From: a virus
Length of the DNA: 64,000 nt
Reading direction: 5' to 3' (one strand)
Virus record (IMG/VR): IMGVR_UViG_3300030419_005456
Coordinates: 61,571 to 125,570 of that record
Part shown: one piece after another, positions 1-9,255 of the stretch
Numbering within the stretch: the first letter of the stretch is position 1
Layout: every line of letters begins with the position of its first letter
Made by a program: the position numbers and the translations under genes
Notes under the pieces: model-generated
The model's input: only the letters and a program-made list of their open reading frames with translations
Told to the model about the DNA's origin: nothing
Databases searched by the model: none

Positions 1-697
1 CTAAAGCTTCTAGTAAATCCTCTATGTGGCAAAAGGGTTTATTTGAACCGGGGTAGCTTCCCAAAACTTCTAGATATGGATTTTCACTACGTAGCTTTCT
101 AATAAAGTCTTTAACTACGCCGTGAGTTAACCCACCACCAACCGTGGCACAAAGTCTGGCAGAAGCCGCCTTAATTCTTCCCATGTTGGCATATGTTTCC
201 AAGATGCTCTCAGAAGCCCTTTTTGTCATCCCGTAAACAGAAGTCGGACGAGTGTTATGCTTTTCTTTGTAGATGAGATTATCTGGAGAACGATCAGAAT
301 TAAATAACCAGTCGCCGTAAACAATTACGGAAGAGGCCAGTACGACCTTACAGCCTTCAGGAGCGTAATGAGCCACTTTTTGGGTGCTAACCATATTATC
401 TAATATGATTTGATGTGGATTTTCCTCGTCTATTTTTACTAAAGGGTTGCTAGCTAAATGAAATATTACTTCTGGCTTATGTTCTTTACACAGATTTTCA
501 AAGTTAAAGTATGTGTACCTAGATTGATCCGTTTCTCCCAAGTCTATGGCGTAATGTCTTTGTTCTACCCTTCTGTCCCTTTTGTTAACTAGTATTGGTC
601 TGCGGGATAGGGTTATGACATCGTGGCCAAGTAGTCTTAGTTTGACAACTAAATGACTACCTATAAAACCTGTTGCACCTGTAACGAGTATTTTCAT
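1..697 (-). CDS. NAD-dependent sugar epimerase/dehydratase, 3' end beyond window
   Basis: The reading frame is open to the left edge, so the C-terminus is missing; about 232 codons are visible. The start ATG at 697 overlaps the stop of the upstream gene (TAATG). The N-terminus carries the Rossmann motif GATGFIG and a later YGMTK segment matches the SDR catalytic Tyr-x3-Lys, so this is an extended short-chain dehydrogenase acting on a nucleotide sugar. Its place at the end of a run of glycosyltransferase genes suggests it makes an activated sugar for them. The exact substrate cannot be read from sequence. Confidence 0.85.
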   Translation of the reverse strand, partial: MKILVTGATGFIGSHLVVKLRLLGHDVITLSRRPILVNKRDRRVEQRHYAIDLGETDQSRYTYFNFENLCKEHKPEVIFHLASNPLVKIDEENPHQIILDNMVSTQKVAHYAPEGCKVVLASSVIVYGDWLFNSDRSPDNLIYKEKHNTRPTSVYGMTKRASESILETYANMGRIKAASARLCATVGGGLTHGVVKDFIRKLRSENPYLEVLGSYPGSNKPFCHIEDLLEAL

Positions 698-1743
698 TAT
701 TCTCTTATCATGCTATTAAGAAAGTTTATACATTTTTCTGCTTCTTGTGGCATTTCTAGTTCTTCAAAAATTTTGGCAACCCTGTGAAAGTATGTGTGGT
801 TGTTCAAAACACAATCATGGCCACGTTGTATGTAGGGAATTCTCTCTTCGGGGTTATTTATGTAATATTCGATTAGTTTCTCAAATTCTTCCGGCGTTTT
901 TGCAAACACCATTTCGTCATTAGTAAACACATCATTCGCCATAGATTCTACATAGTCTGACACACAGAAACCACCGCTCATTAGTATCTTAAATGGTCTT
1001 TCGATGATGTCGTATCCAAAGTCTTGAGAGTGAGGCTCACTAACATTAGGACAAACAGTAGCCGATCTAAAAACGTGCTTGACATTTTCGTTCTGAATAC
1101 GACCCATATATTGAATAACAGGCCAGTTGGAGCCGCCAAATATTTTGACATTAAACTTCCCTACCGGATGACAAAGCCTAAGCAAGTACTTATCCAAACA
1201 CCGCGCTTTATACGGCCAATAGCCACCAACAAAAGCAACATCAGACTTTAAAAAATCAACCTCTCCGGCTTCGGCATAATCAAACACGTCCGCCCCGTGA
1301 ATGAGAGAGACGGGTTTAATTCCAACCGTTTTCCATCGGTTGTGTGTTTCTTTTAGCCAGTTGTCGTGATAATGGTTGTGAACAAAGTTTGGCTTATCGT
1401 GTTCACGCTTGAGTCTTTCTATCCATACAATTTCTGCTTTATTTGCTGTTAATATTGGATATTTTTCACTGTCTATGTGATTTTGCATATCGCCCCAGTC
1501 AGAAGCTCTCATAACAACTTTTAGATGAGGTCTTTCGGCTATGCAGTTAAATACAGCCCTGTCTACGTTATATGTTTGACCCATAAAGATATCAGGTTCA
1601 AACTCGTCAAAAGCGTCATAGGCAGATTTGCTTTGAATATCCCATATAGCAACTTCATGCCCAATGGCTTGAAAAACTTTAGCCCACCCAAGTCTAATAT
1701 AGTAATGGGCGTGAGGACCGTCGTTGCTGATCATTATTTTCAT
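697..1743 (-). CDS. CgeB-like glycosyltransferase
   Basis: 348 aa. The C-terminal half holds a stretch around IIERPFKILMSGGFCVSDY followed by an acidic segment and HTYFHRVAKI, the pattern of the CgeB/Glyco_trans_1_2 family of GT-B glycosyltransferases. The N-terminus (ISNDGPHAHYYIRLGWAK) fits the first Rossmann domain. It probably transfers a sugar from a nucleotide donor to an unknown acceptor in the cytoplasm. Stop and start overlap with both neighbours, so it is co-translated with the epimerase and the nucleotidyltransferase. Confidence 0.75.
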   Translation of the reverse strand: MKIMISNDGPHAHYYIRLGWAKVFQAIGHEVAIWDIQSKSAYDAFDEFEPDIFMGQTYNVDRAVFNCIAERPHLKVVMRASDWGDMQNHIDSEKYPILTANKAEIVWIERLKREHDKPNFVHNHYHDNWLKETHNRWKTVGIKPVSLIHGADVFDYAEAGEVDFLKSDVAFVGGYWPYKARCLDKYLLRLCHPVGKFNVKIFGGSNWPVIQYMGRIQNENVKHVFRSATVCPNVSEPHSQDFGYDIIERPFKILMSGGFCVSDYVESMANDVFTNDEMVFAKTPEEFEKLIEYYINNPEERIPYIQRGHDCVLNNHTYFHRVAKIFEELEMPQEAEKCINFLNSMIRE

Positions 1744-2456
1744 TGTTCTAAATCTCTAAGAGAGTTTATTTCTCGTATGCTCATACCTTCTGGTTCAAGA
1801 GCTTTGATTTTCGCACCTCTGTTTAGCATTGTGTTAAATAGCTCAAAGGGATACATCTTGTTTCGTTTTCTGTCCAAACATAAACTTTTAAACGTTTCTA
1901 ATTCTTTTCCTTCTAGGTAAATTATCTGCGCCCATTTTGTCTCTAACCCATAAGAAAAGTTAGTTACTACGCCGTCTATTACAGTTACGCCCACGCTTTC
2001 TTCTTTAAATCTACCTTGGGAGTCAACTAGAATACAAGACCCATCCTTTGTGATGTCTTTTATTGACTTGGGGTTGAAAATTAAGTCTCCGTATATAATT
2101 AAAATTCGATCATGTATAGAATTATTAATCGCCAGTCTAAGGCTCTCTACTATGTTGGTTTGATCGTAAAGTTGATTTTCTATAACCCTAGCTTGCTTTG
2201 GTAAAACTTTAATTATTTTATCAGCCTCAAACCCAACGACTGTAATTATTTCAGAAAAGGGAAAAAGGTTTTTTGTATCGTTAATAATTTTTGTAATTAT
2301 AACATCTTCATGATTAAGGGGCAGCAAGCATTTAGGGCCATAGGATTTCATTCTATGGCCCATTCCTGCTGCTGGTATAATTACGGTCAATTCTTTATCT
2401 CTTACCGTTCCAGCACCAGATTTTTTAGCTGACGTTATAAATCTGTTTTTAGACAT
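1740..2456 (-). CDS. Sugar-phosphate nucleotidyltransferase
   Basis: 238 aa. The motif VIIPAAGMGHRMKSYGPKCL is the nucleotide-binding signature of NTP_transferase enzymes (GxGxRM then a PK-L), and LIIYGDLIF is the metal-binding Asp segment. It should join a sugar phosphate or similar molecule to an NTP to make an activated precursor. The first 20 residues before the core are basic and poorly conserved in appearance. It lies between two glycosyltransferase genes with 4-8 base overlaps, consistent with one sugar-modification operon. The sugar and nucleotide specificity is unknown. Confidence 0.8.
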   Translation of the reverse strand: MSKNRFITSAKKSGAGTVRDKELTVIIPAAGMGHRMKSYGPKCLLPLNHEDVIITKIINDTKNLFPFSEIITVVGFEADKIIKVLPKQARVIENQLYDQTNIVESLRLAINNSIHDRILIIYGDLIFNPKSIKDITKDGSCILVDSQGRFKEESVGVTVIDGVVTNFSYGLETKWAQIIYLEGKELETFKSLCLDRKRNKMYPFELFNTMLNRGAKIKALEPEGMSIREINSLRDLEQ

Positions 2457-3234
2457 TTGCCCTGCTGTGAAGTTTGTCTCTGACTCTAGCCCAGTTTTGT
2501 TCCCATACCGACTTGTTAACGACGAAACTGGAATTGTCTCCGGTTATTCTTACCTTCGTAAGAGACTCTGGGACGTGAGCGATGACGTATTTTTCGCTAA
2601 TTCTCATCCATAAGTCATAGTCTTCGCAAGTTCTCATGTTTATGTCATAGAATCCGGTGTCCTCTTGTGTGTCAGACAACGCCTGTTTGCTTATTAAAGA
2701 ACCACTATGAATTATACATTCTTCCAGAAGTCTTCTTCTGCTATACGGCTCTTTAAATTCTCTTATTGTCTTTTTTGTTTCAGTGTGGTATGTGTCATAG
2801 TCTGCATACACCACGCCAATGATTGACATGTCTTGTGACATAACATTAACACAAGCGGAAATTTTGTTCTCGTACATTTCATCGTCGGCATCAAGTATCG
2901 CATATACCTCTGCGTGAGGCCATGTATATCCTATGCCCCAGTTTCTAGCATCGCTGGGTCCGCCGTTTGGTTTTTGTATTACAACATATTTAATATTGCC
3001 GTTTTCACCCATGTTTTCTTGAAAAAACACGCGCTGGTCTTTATAAGTGTCGGAAAGTTCTTTGGTAAAGAAGGTTCTTGCTGTATCCAAAGACTTATCG
3101 GTTGATCCATCGTCGATCACACATATTGTCAATGGGCCTATATAATCTTGCTTAAAAGCACTCTCTATAGACTTGCTTATATACTCTTCGTCGTTATAAC
3201 AGGCTATAAGTACAACGACTGTTGGACTACTCAT
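2449..3234 (-). CDS. GT2 family glycosyltransferase
   Basis: 261 aa. Typical GT-A fold: N-terminal VVVLIACYNDEEYISKSIESA, then a CVIDDGSTDKS loop, a NGGPSDARNWG segment and the metal-binding DADDE motif in place of DxD. An ED-x-D-x-W segment (CEDYDLWMRI) matches the catalytic-base region of GT2 enzymes. It should transfer a sugar from a nucleotide donor in the cytoplasm. It overlaps the nucleotidyltransferase below and the gene above by 8 bases each. Confidence 0.88.
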   Translation of the reverse strand: MSSPTVVVLIACYNDEEYISKSIESAFKQDYIGPLTICVIDDGSTDKSLDTARTFFTKELSDTYKDQRVFFQENMGENGNIKYVVIQKPNGGPSDARNWGIGYTWPHAEVYAILDADDEMYENKISACVNVMSQDMSIIGVVYADYDTYHTETKKTIREFKEPYSRRRLLEECIIHSGSLISKQALSDTQEDTGFYDINMRTCEDYDLWMRISEKYVIAHVPESLTKVRITGDNSSFVVNKSVWEQNWARVRDKLHSRANV

Positions 3235-4033
3235 TTTCCATTTGTTCCCATGTACGAACTACGTCCATTCCAGAATCTCCAAAGTCAGAGTCCTTTTGGA
3301 TGGCTTCTATCTTAGATAACAGGGGGTTTGTCTGATTTCCGTTCAAGAACTTATGCATAACGCACTGAACTGTAGTTCCATTAATTCCGTCATCGCCTTT
3401 AATGTATCCTACAGAATCTAACTCATAGTTAACTTTATGGTTAATCAATGTGATAATATCTTTTCTGGGCGTCTTGCCAGCCTTTAGCACAGAATAGTAG
3501 CCATTTTTGAAGTTAGAAAAAACCAAGTCTATGCACTCAAGTTCTGTAAGATCATCATCAAGAATGTTAGACACCTTGAAATCTACATCAAAATCTTCCA
3601 AGCTGTCTTGGGCTTTTTGGATAACGTCGAAGTGAGGTATGGAGGAGTTGTTTGCGATTAATATATGGCTTGGCTCACCATCTATTTCTTTAATCCCATC
3701 AAAGGTTGATTCCAAGTCAGCCAAGGCGGTTTCTTTGTCAAGATCTTTATTTGCACCGTCGCCTAGAATTACAACAAACCCAAGAGGCGTTACCAACTCG
3801 TTATTAACCTGTTCTATGGGGTTTTCGTATTCGCTAGCCCAATCGCTTTCTCTATAGGCGTTACACCAAGCTTCAAGAACATAGAATTCATTTTCTTCCA
3901 AATCTTCGGCTTCGATAATATCAACGCCTTTTGATCTGAACTTTTCTATTCTTCCCAGTTTGCAATCAGTTTGGGTTTTTCCTATATAATTAGCAAAGAC
4001 ACAATCCTTGCAAGCTGTAGTTAGGTCGTTCAC
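3227..4033 (-). CDS. Conserved phage protein with Cys motif, in glycosyltransferase cluster
   Basis: I place the start at a GTG at 4033. It overlaps the upstream stop (GTGA) and has a strong GGAAGGAG ribosome site, giving 268 aa; an ATG 41 codons further up would lie entirely inside the upstream gene. The N-terminus has CKDC and a third Cys (TDC) within about 20 residues, a possible metal site. The centre (VVILGDGANKD, a run of alternating strands and helices) is vaguely like a GT-A fold, but no DxD or family signature is clear. Function unknown; context suggests sugar transfer. Confidence 0.65.
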   Translation of the reverse strand: MNDLTTACKDCVFANYIGKTQTDCKLGRIEKFRSKGVDIIEAEDLEENEFYVLEAWCNAYRESDWASEYENPIEQVNNELVTPLGFVVILGDGANKDLDKETALADLESTFDGIKEIDGEPSHILIANNSSIPHFDVIQKAQDSLEDFDVDFKVSNILDDDLTELECIDLVFSNFKNGYYSVLKAGKTPRKDIITLINHKVNYELDSVGYIKGDDGINGTTVQCVMHKFLNGNQTNPLLSKIEAIQKDSDFGDSGMDVVRTWEQMENE

Positions 4034-4539
4034 GGCCTTTCTCCTTCCACTATCATTTTGAAGCCTTTGATTCTTTGCTTGGTAACTCTGATGCCTTGAG
4101 ATTCTAGAAAGGTTTTTAAGTCTTCCATCGTTGAATGACCCATTTTGACATCCCAAGCTTGACTAAACTCTCCGTGTATTAAAGAGTTAAGTGTTTTTAG
4201 ATCTATTGCTTGTTTATAAAAAAGACGACACACTTCAAGTATGTCGGTTCCACCAACAGTAATTTTTCCACCATGACGTAGTTTTGATATCCAATGAGCC
4301 AAAACATGTCTAGACTCTGACCACTCTAAAAAATCTAAAACATCTATTGCCACCAATTCTTTACACTCGGAATTAGAGACAATATCGTCAATATTTCTTA
4401 TATCGCACTTAACAATGTTTGTTTGTTCTTGATTTGCATTCTCTAGAGAAACAGTTTCGCTTTTTCTCTGCAACGTAGGATCTATATTTACATATCCGCT
4501 TTTGTAGTTTTCGCTACCTATTGCTATATTTACTTTCAT
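4030..4539 (-). CDS. Predicted SAM-dependent methyltransferase
   Basis: With the ATG at 4539 (MKVNIAIGSENY) the protein has 169 aa; a longer frame starts 20 codons earlier but sits in the end of the upstream gene. IAIGSENYKSGYVNID, CDIRNIDD and LVAIDVLDFLEWSE followed by KLRHGGKITVGGTD resemble the strand order of small class I methyltransferases found in glycan clusters. The glycine-rich SAM loop is degenerate, so the assignment is moderate. It may methylate a sugar made by neighbouring glycosyltransferases. Confidence 0.6.
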   Translation of the reverse strand: MKVNIAIGSENYKSGYVNIDPTLQRKSETVSLENANQEQTNIVKCDIRNIDDIVSNSECKELVAIDVLDFLEWSESRHVLAHWISKLRHGGKITVGGTDILEVCRLFYKQAIDLKTLNSLIHGEFSQAWDVKMGHSTMEDLKTFLESQGIRVTKQRIKGFKMIVEGERP

Positions 4540-4540
4540 C

Positions 4541-5557
4541 TTAACCCCTAAAACACATTTTTGCCGCCCTTTGGAACAATGAGTCCCAGTTGCCAACAAA
4601 ATTTTCTTGAGAAAAATTGTCCACTATGGTCTTCCTTGCCGCTTCACCCATCTTCTTTGCTAGATCTTCGTCATTTAACAAATCAACGAGATATTGCTTT
4701 AATTCGGCCTCATCGTTGCTGATAAAACCGTTTACTCCATTTTCTACAATTTCTGGTATCATGCACGTAGATGTAGTAACAACGGCGCATCCACACGACA
4801 TGGCTTCCAGCAGCGCTGTAGGTACAGGCGATATAGTAGAAGTGTTTAGGAATATCCTACTGGACTGATATTCTTTTACCAAATCTTCTGTGCTTTTTGC
4901 TGCTTCTGATAACCCCGGAGTATCGCCAACAACATGAATTGGTAGACCCGAAGAGACCCTTTGCCATATACCAAACCCACAACACCAGTCACGATTAATC
5001 CAATCATTCACAACAGAAAGAATTCTATTTTCTTTTTGTATAGAATTATCTGCATAAAATAGGTTGCTATCTACGCCATGGGTAATTACTATAGTATCAT
5101 TTCTTGACTCCCATTGCCAGTCGTTAATGCTATAGTTTGAAATAAACACATTTACGTCGCCTCTCATGTGTCTTGTTTGAAACTTTACATCTTCGCTCCA
5201 ATAAGGAACTGGCAGAGTATGTTCTAGGCTGACCAAAGGAAGTTGCAGGCTTCTTGATATTGGGTGAGCAACTTGAAACTGGCCAAATTTATTTTGGGAA
5301 AGCACCAAATCAAAGTCTACGTCTAGCGGAAGTTGACCTTCACCTAGCTCTTTGTTTAGAAGATGGTAATTGTCTGGAAGAGGAGCGTGCGTAGTATTCC
5401 AGTCTTTTATGCCTTCTGCTCTGTATGCATAAAAATTGTGTCCTGTTTTAGCTAACGAAGTTTCATACCTCTCATGTGTAGGAAAGGTAAGTATGTTTAA
5501 TGGCTCGTTAAACTTTCTAGTGGCCGCTCTGGTTATAGATGCTACTGGATTAGTCAT
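4541..5557 (-). CDS. GT4 family glycosyltransferase
   Basis: 338 aa. The C-terminal domain contains VVNDWINRDWCCGFGIW, then STISPVPTALLEAMSCGCAVVTTSTCMIPEIVENGVNGF, which is the donor-binding E-x7-E region of GT-B glycosyltransferases. Residues before this form the acceptor domain. The stop is next to the methyltransferase start and the start overlaps the next GT4 gene by 8 bases. Donor and acceptor are unknown. Confidence 0.85.
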   Translation of the reverse strand: MTNPVASITRAATRKFNEPLNILTFPTHERYETSLAKTGHNFYAYRAEGIKDWNTTHAPLPDNYHLLNKELGEGQLPLDVDFDLVLSQNKFGQFQVAHPISRSLQLPLVSLEHTLPVPYWSEDVKFQTRHMRGDVNVFISNYSINDWQWESRNDTIVITHGVDSNLFYADNSIQKENRILSVVNDWINRDWCCGFGIWQRVSSGLPIHVVGDTPGLSEAAKSTEDLVKEYQSSRIFLNTSTISPVPTALLEAMSCGCAVVTTSTCMIPEIVENGVNGFISNDEAELKQYLVDLLNDEDLAKKMGEAARKTIVDNFSQENFVGNWDSLFQRAAKMCFRG

Positions 5558-6674
5558 TTAATAGCTCTTTGATTCTATTTCCTATGTTTTCGTGAGAATA
5601 CTCGAAGGCTCTCAGCAACCCTTGCTGTCTCATCTTTGAATATTTGGGATCGCTGTCATTGTGCATATCGTACACTCTTCTCATGGCTTGTCGCAGTTCG
5701 TTAATATCAATCGAACACCAATTTTCTTCTGAGGTAAACAAATCTGCAAATGTCTCTGTCATTCCGAATACTGGCTCTTGTCTCCCAGACACCAAGACAC
5801 CAGCATCTCCAACAAAATCAGCCATTCCTCCCACATTTGTACAAATCGGAGTATTTCCAAAGCCCATCGCGTCAAATGCTGGTATACACCAAGCTTCTCC
5901 GTAGCTGGGCATGACAAAACAATTACAGCTTTTATGTAGTCGCAACATGTCATTTTCAGACAAAAAGTCCGAGATGATTAAATCCTCTTTATAATCGTCA
6001 ATAGAGGGATACTTTTTAAGACCTTCTTTAATGGAATTGCATAAGTGTTGAATTTCAAGGGCGCATTGTTCCCCGTCTAATCCCGGCTTAGTGGATTTAA
6101 TCAGAATAGACACGGGTTCGTGCGAATCAAACTCTAAATGAAAAGCCTTTACAAAAGCTTCAAGATTTTTTCTTTTATTTAACTCACCTATAAAATAGAA
6201 TACAAAATTATTCTCTATGTTTGGTATACCTAGTTTTTTATATCCAGACTCAAACTTTGAGAAGTTTGTTGCATGGGGTACAACATTTATTGGTATTGTT
6301 ACCCCGCTGTCTTTAGAAGCTTGAACCATTTGATTATTTATAACCCAAGCTTCATCCATGCAGTTGATTTTTCTGTGCCAATTAGAATTGGTAAAGTTGC
6401 TTGTTTCTGTTGCATATAAAGCTATGTTTTTATCAAACCTACCGTTGTAATCCATCATATGAGGAAGGACGTGCTGTATGCATATATCACTCCCTAAGCT
6501 ATCTTTGCTTTCTAGTTCTAATATTCTTTGGGGAAGATCGGGTTGGTTGTTATTAAGCTTGATAGCTCTAGGAACAACATCAATTCCAGCGGCATCCATT
6601 GACAGAATGTAATCAACGGCTGCCTGTCCCCATCCAGTACCTTCTCTGTAACAACCTATGTATAAGACTTTCAT
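5550..6674 (-). CDS. GT4 family glycosyltransferase
   Basis: 374 aa with both GT-B domains. The N-terminus YIGCYREGTGWGQAAVDYIL is the first Rossmann unit. FVFYFIGELNKRKNLEAFVKAF opens the second, and EAWCIPAFDAMGFGNTPICTNVGG is the nucleotide-sugar site with the conserved glutamate. It lies in a tandem of three GT-B genes with 4-8 base overlaps, so the three are likely made together and may build one oligosaccharide. Confidence 0.88.
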   Translation of the reverse strand: MKVLYIGCYREGTGWGQAAVDYILSMDAAGIDVVPRAIKLNNNQPDLPQRILELESKDSLGSDICIQHVLPHMMDYNGRFDKNIALYATETSNFTNSNWHRKINCMDEAWVINNQMVQASKDSGVTIPINVVPHATNFSKFESGYKKLGIPNIENNFVFYFIGELNKRKNLEAFVKAFHLEFDSHEPVSILIKSTKPGLDGEQCALEIQHLCNSIKEGLKKYPSIDDYKEDLIISDFLSENDMLRLHKSCNCFVMPSYGEAWCIPAFDAMGFGNTPICTNVGGMADFVGDAGVLVSGRQEPVFGMTETFADLFTSEENWCSIDINELRQAMRRVYDMHNDSDPKYSKMRQQGLLRAFEYSHENIGNRIKELLND

Positions 6675-8299
6675 TTAATTAATTCTTTTCTTTTCATTTC
6701 CCATGTGTTTCTTCTTTGGCAAAGGTCGGCCATCATTTGATAGGCAATTTCAATATCAAAAGGTTTAAACTCTGGTCTTACAAATTTATAAGAATCTTCA
6801 TTTAAGTACATCTCGCCAGCGCCCTCGATATACATACCATACTGCAAGTCTCTTACCATGCGAGCGTGCATGTAGGTGTTCAACCGCTCTGGTTCTCCAA
6901 GAACATTTACAATTAACCACTCCACATATTCTTTTGGGGGTAAATGACCCGGAACATCTGTAGGCGGATGGTGTATTCTTGGGGGAGATTTCCAAGTCTG
7001 TTCTTCTGGTAGAACTTCTACGCTGTCAAAATATTCTTGCCATTTTTGTGCGGTTTGATCGTAGGAATAGTGTTTCTTAAAGTTGTTGTATACTTTTTCT
7101 CCAAACTTTTGTCTTTCTGCTTCAGGAAGTTCAAAGAATTCTTTTATTGCATTGGCTGTATAGTCATTGTCTGGAATAGCTCTGTTACAGCCTGTCTCCA
7201 ATTCGTTGTATAGAGCTTTAACTTTTAGGGGTATCCCCCCAAGTTTTCTGACTACGCTGCTCATAGCAGAATAGTCCACACTCATTACGGGTACGGCACA
7301 CGCGGCAGCTTCCACTTGTGGTAAACCAAAGCCTTCACTGTTGGCGTATTGTATGTAAAGATCAAAGGTGTTCATTATGCTAGAAAGAAATTCGTAGCTA
7401 ACGCCATTCTTGACGCTGGCTAGACCTGCTGAATTACCACCGCATCTTGAACATTTTGTACGAGCGTCGGCAAAGAAGGACGGAAAGGCATGACCACAAT
7501 CAGCACATACGTATGTAAAAATAACCTTGCTTGATAGTCCGTATTGATTAATAAGTTTGGGGATGTCCCAACCCAAGTCTGGATAACTAGTGTGGCAATA
7601 CAGGTAAACGTCTTGTCTACCACTTTGATCTATAAACTTTCTAAAAGAGTCGAATAGATCTGGAAACAGTTTGCGCCTTTGGTTACGCATGACCGTTCCA
7701 ACTATACTTATGTCCGAATCAAGACCCAAGCTTTCTTTGTGAGCCTTTTTATCTTCTACGGGTTGATAGGCAGCATCTGCTGATGGTGGAGCAGATCCCA
7801 AGCAATTAATCTTTCCGTTGGATTCTTTTTTGAGAATTTCGTATCCCCAGTCAGAATAATTAAAAACACCATTAGCATTAGAATAAGTGGCTACCCATTG
7901 TTCGTTTTGAGGGGCGGCATCAACTGTAGGCATAATAGCCCAGTTAAAAAACTGCCTGAAAGGAGATCTTTCTTGATATTCAAGCATCCAGAAATCTCGA
8001 ATGTCAAAAACAATGTCTGGCCTAAATTCCAGCAAGGCTTCCTCAAATCGCCACTCGCCAAACTGGTTAGTCAGCTTTGAGTTGTACTCATCGACCTCCT
8101 GTTTATTTGTAGTGTCTGGCATGTTAGAATAAAAAGTCCAAGGAGCATTATTTTCGTGATGTTCGCCATAACTAGCAAACTCAGCTAATTCATATTTGCC
8201 GGATTCATAAAGTCTTTTCATTACCTCTCTACCATAAGTGGCATAACCGGTGTTTAGGTAAGTTGCTTCGCCGCAAAATAGTATTCGTTTTTTTCTCAT
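6671..8299 (-). CDS. GT4-like glycosyltransferase with an inserted zinc ribbon
   Basis: 542 aa, longer than usual for the family. The N-terminus ILFCGEATYLNTGYATYGRE and the later YIQYANSEGFGLPQVEAAACAVPV (about residues 316-339) are GT-B signatures. Between them, at residues 265-286, is a CADC...CSRC pair, an apparent treble-clef or zinc-ribbon insertion just before the donor-binding region. The last 110 residues are an extra domain of unknown role. The stop overlaps the next glycosyltransferase start (ATGA). Confidence 0.8.
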   Translation of the reverse strand: MRKKRILFCGEATYLNTGYATYGREVMKRLYESGKYELAEFASYGEHHENNAPWTFYSNMPDTTNKQEVDEYNSKLTNQFGEWRFEEALLEFRPDIVFDIRDFWMLEYQERSPFRQFFNWAIMPTVDAAPQNEQWVATYSNANGVFNYSDWGYEILKKESNGKINCLGSAPPSADAAYQPVEDKKAHKESLGLDSDISIVGTVMRNQRRKLFPDLFDSFRKFIDQSGRQDVYLYCHTSYPDLGWDIPKLINQYGLSSKVIFTYVCADCGHAFPSFFADARTKCSRCGGNSAGLASVKNGVSYEFLSSIMNTFDLYIQYANSEGFGLPQVEAAACAVPVMSVDYSAMSSVVRKLGGIPLKVKALYNELETGCNRAIPDNDYTANAIKEFFELPEAERQKFGEKVYNNFKKHYSYDQTAQKWQEYFDSVEVLPEEQTWKSPPRIHHPPTDVPGHLPPKEYVEWLIVNVLGEPERLNTYMHARMVRDLQYGMYIEGAGEMYLNEDSYKFVRPEFKPFDIEIAYQMMADLCQRRNTWEMKRKELIK

Positions 8300-8802
8300 T
8301 AGATATTAGCGTCTCTTAAAATTTCAATAATATCTCGTATTTTACTAGTTAGTTCTGCTTTGGTGCATGACAGGTATTCACAAATTTCTGCATTTGTAAA
8401 ATTAGATAGTTTCAGCTTCAGTATAAATTTCTGTTCGCTTGTTAGGTAGTCGGGTTCAATCTCAAAAAACGACCGCTTGTCTATAAAGTGCTTGCTAGCA
8501 GACTTCATAAGCTCGTTGTTGTAGAACAGCCTTAGTTTTTTACTGCTCTTCTCTTTTCTTTTTAAAGAAAGTATCTCATTTCTTATACAAACAGATGCGA
8601 ACGTTGAAAACTTCGCTTTGCTTTCGTCATGATTGCGTACAGCTTTTAGCAACCCTATCAATCCCACCTGCACGTAGTCTTCTATAACGCTATTGTCATC
8701 TAAAAAAGAAAGAGCTTGAGAAACAACTAATCCATAATGTTCACGAACCAGTCGATCCTCAAGCTCTTCTTTTTGTTTGCTTGAATCTATCTCATTTTTC
8801 AT
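8299..8802 (-). CDS. Small sigma-70 family RNA polymerase sigma factor
   Basis: 167 aa. Residues about 40-80 match sigma region 2: IEDYVQVGLIGLLKAVRNHDESKAKFSTFAS, with the polymerase-binding helix and the aromatic -10-reading segment. The C-terminal third (TNAEICEYLSCTKAELTSKIRDI) is a degenerate region-4 helix-turn-helix. Regions 1 and 3 are absent, as in T4 gp55 or ECF-like factors. It probably directs host polymerase to phage middle or late promoters; see the repeated GTATAATA box. It overlaps the SSB gene by 11 bases. Confidence 0.85.
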   Translation of the reverse strand: MKNEIDSSKQKEELEDRLVREHYGLVVSQALSFLDDNSVIEDYVQVGLIGLLKAVRNHDESKAKFSTFASVCIRNEILSLKRKEKSSKKLRLFYNNELMKSASKHFIDKRSFFEIEPDYLTSEQKFILKLKLSNFTNAEICEYLSCTKAELTSKIRDIIEILRDANI

Positions 8803-9175
8803 TTAGGACTGCTTGTTGTTTCTCTTCAACTTTATAACCCGTAGGCTCATTGTTGAAGAGTTTGAATTCTTTGACACGAAAACGGGTCTGAAGTCTTTTC
8901 TTTCCGTCTTTGTCTGTCCAAGATTTATTCTTAGCGGAGGTTACAACATCCACGATGTCCCCCTTCTTACAATGGTTTCCCAATGTAACAGCGCCAGAAT
9001 CCCAAGCCTCAAAATCGAAATAGTTTACCGTCTTCTTTTTGTCTCCACCCTTTTCTTTGCGGTATTCATTAATGGCCAGCGTAAATGTAACAAGCTGTGT
9101 GTTATCCAGATTGACCAATTTAGGGTCCGCAGTTAAACGGCCAATAAAGCGACAGTAATTTGAAATTGAATTCAT
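8792..9175 (-). CDS. ssb: Single-stranded DNA-binding protein (first copy)
   Basis: I start at the ATG at 9175 (MNSISNYCRFIGRLTADPKL), which has a GAGGGAG ribosome site; 127 aa. The OB fold is clear: FIGRLTADPKL, LVTFTLAINEY, NYFDFEAWDSGAVTLGNHCKKGD, and a strand ending in RFRVKEFKLF, the usual bacterial SSB order. The C-terminus lacks the acidic DDxPF tip. It should coat single-stranded DNA at the phage fork; it sits directly upstream of the sigma factor and downstream of the polymerase genes. A second SSB is at 56745-57128. Confidence 0.88.
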   Translation of the reverse strand: MNSISNYCRFIGRLTADPKLVNLDNTQLVTFTLAINEYRKEKGGDKKKTVNYFDFEAWDSGAVTLGNHCKKGDIVDVVTSAKNKSWTDKDGKKRLQTRFRVKEFKLFNNEPTGYKVEEKQQAVLNEK

Positions 9176-9255
9176 AGCTCCCTCGTCATTCAAGTGTTGG
9201 TAAAACAAATCCCTTTCATCCTTAATATACCGATCTTAGAAGAATTTTACAACAA

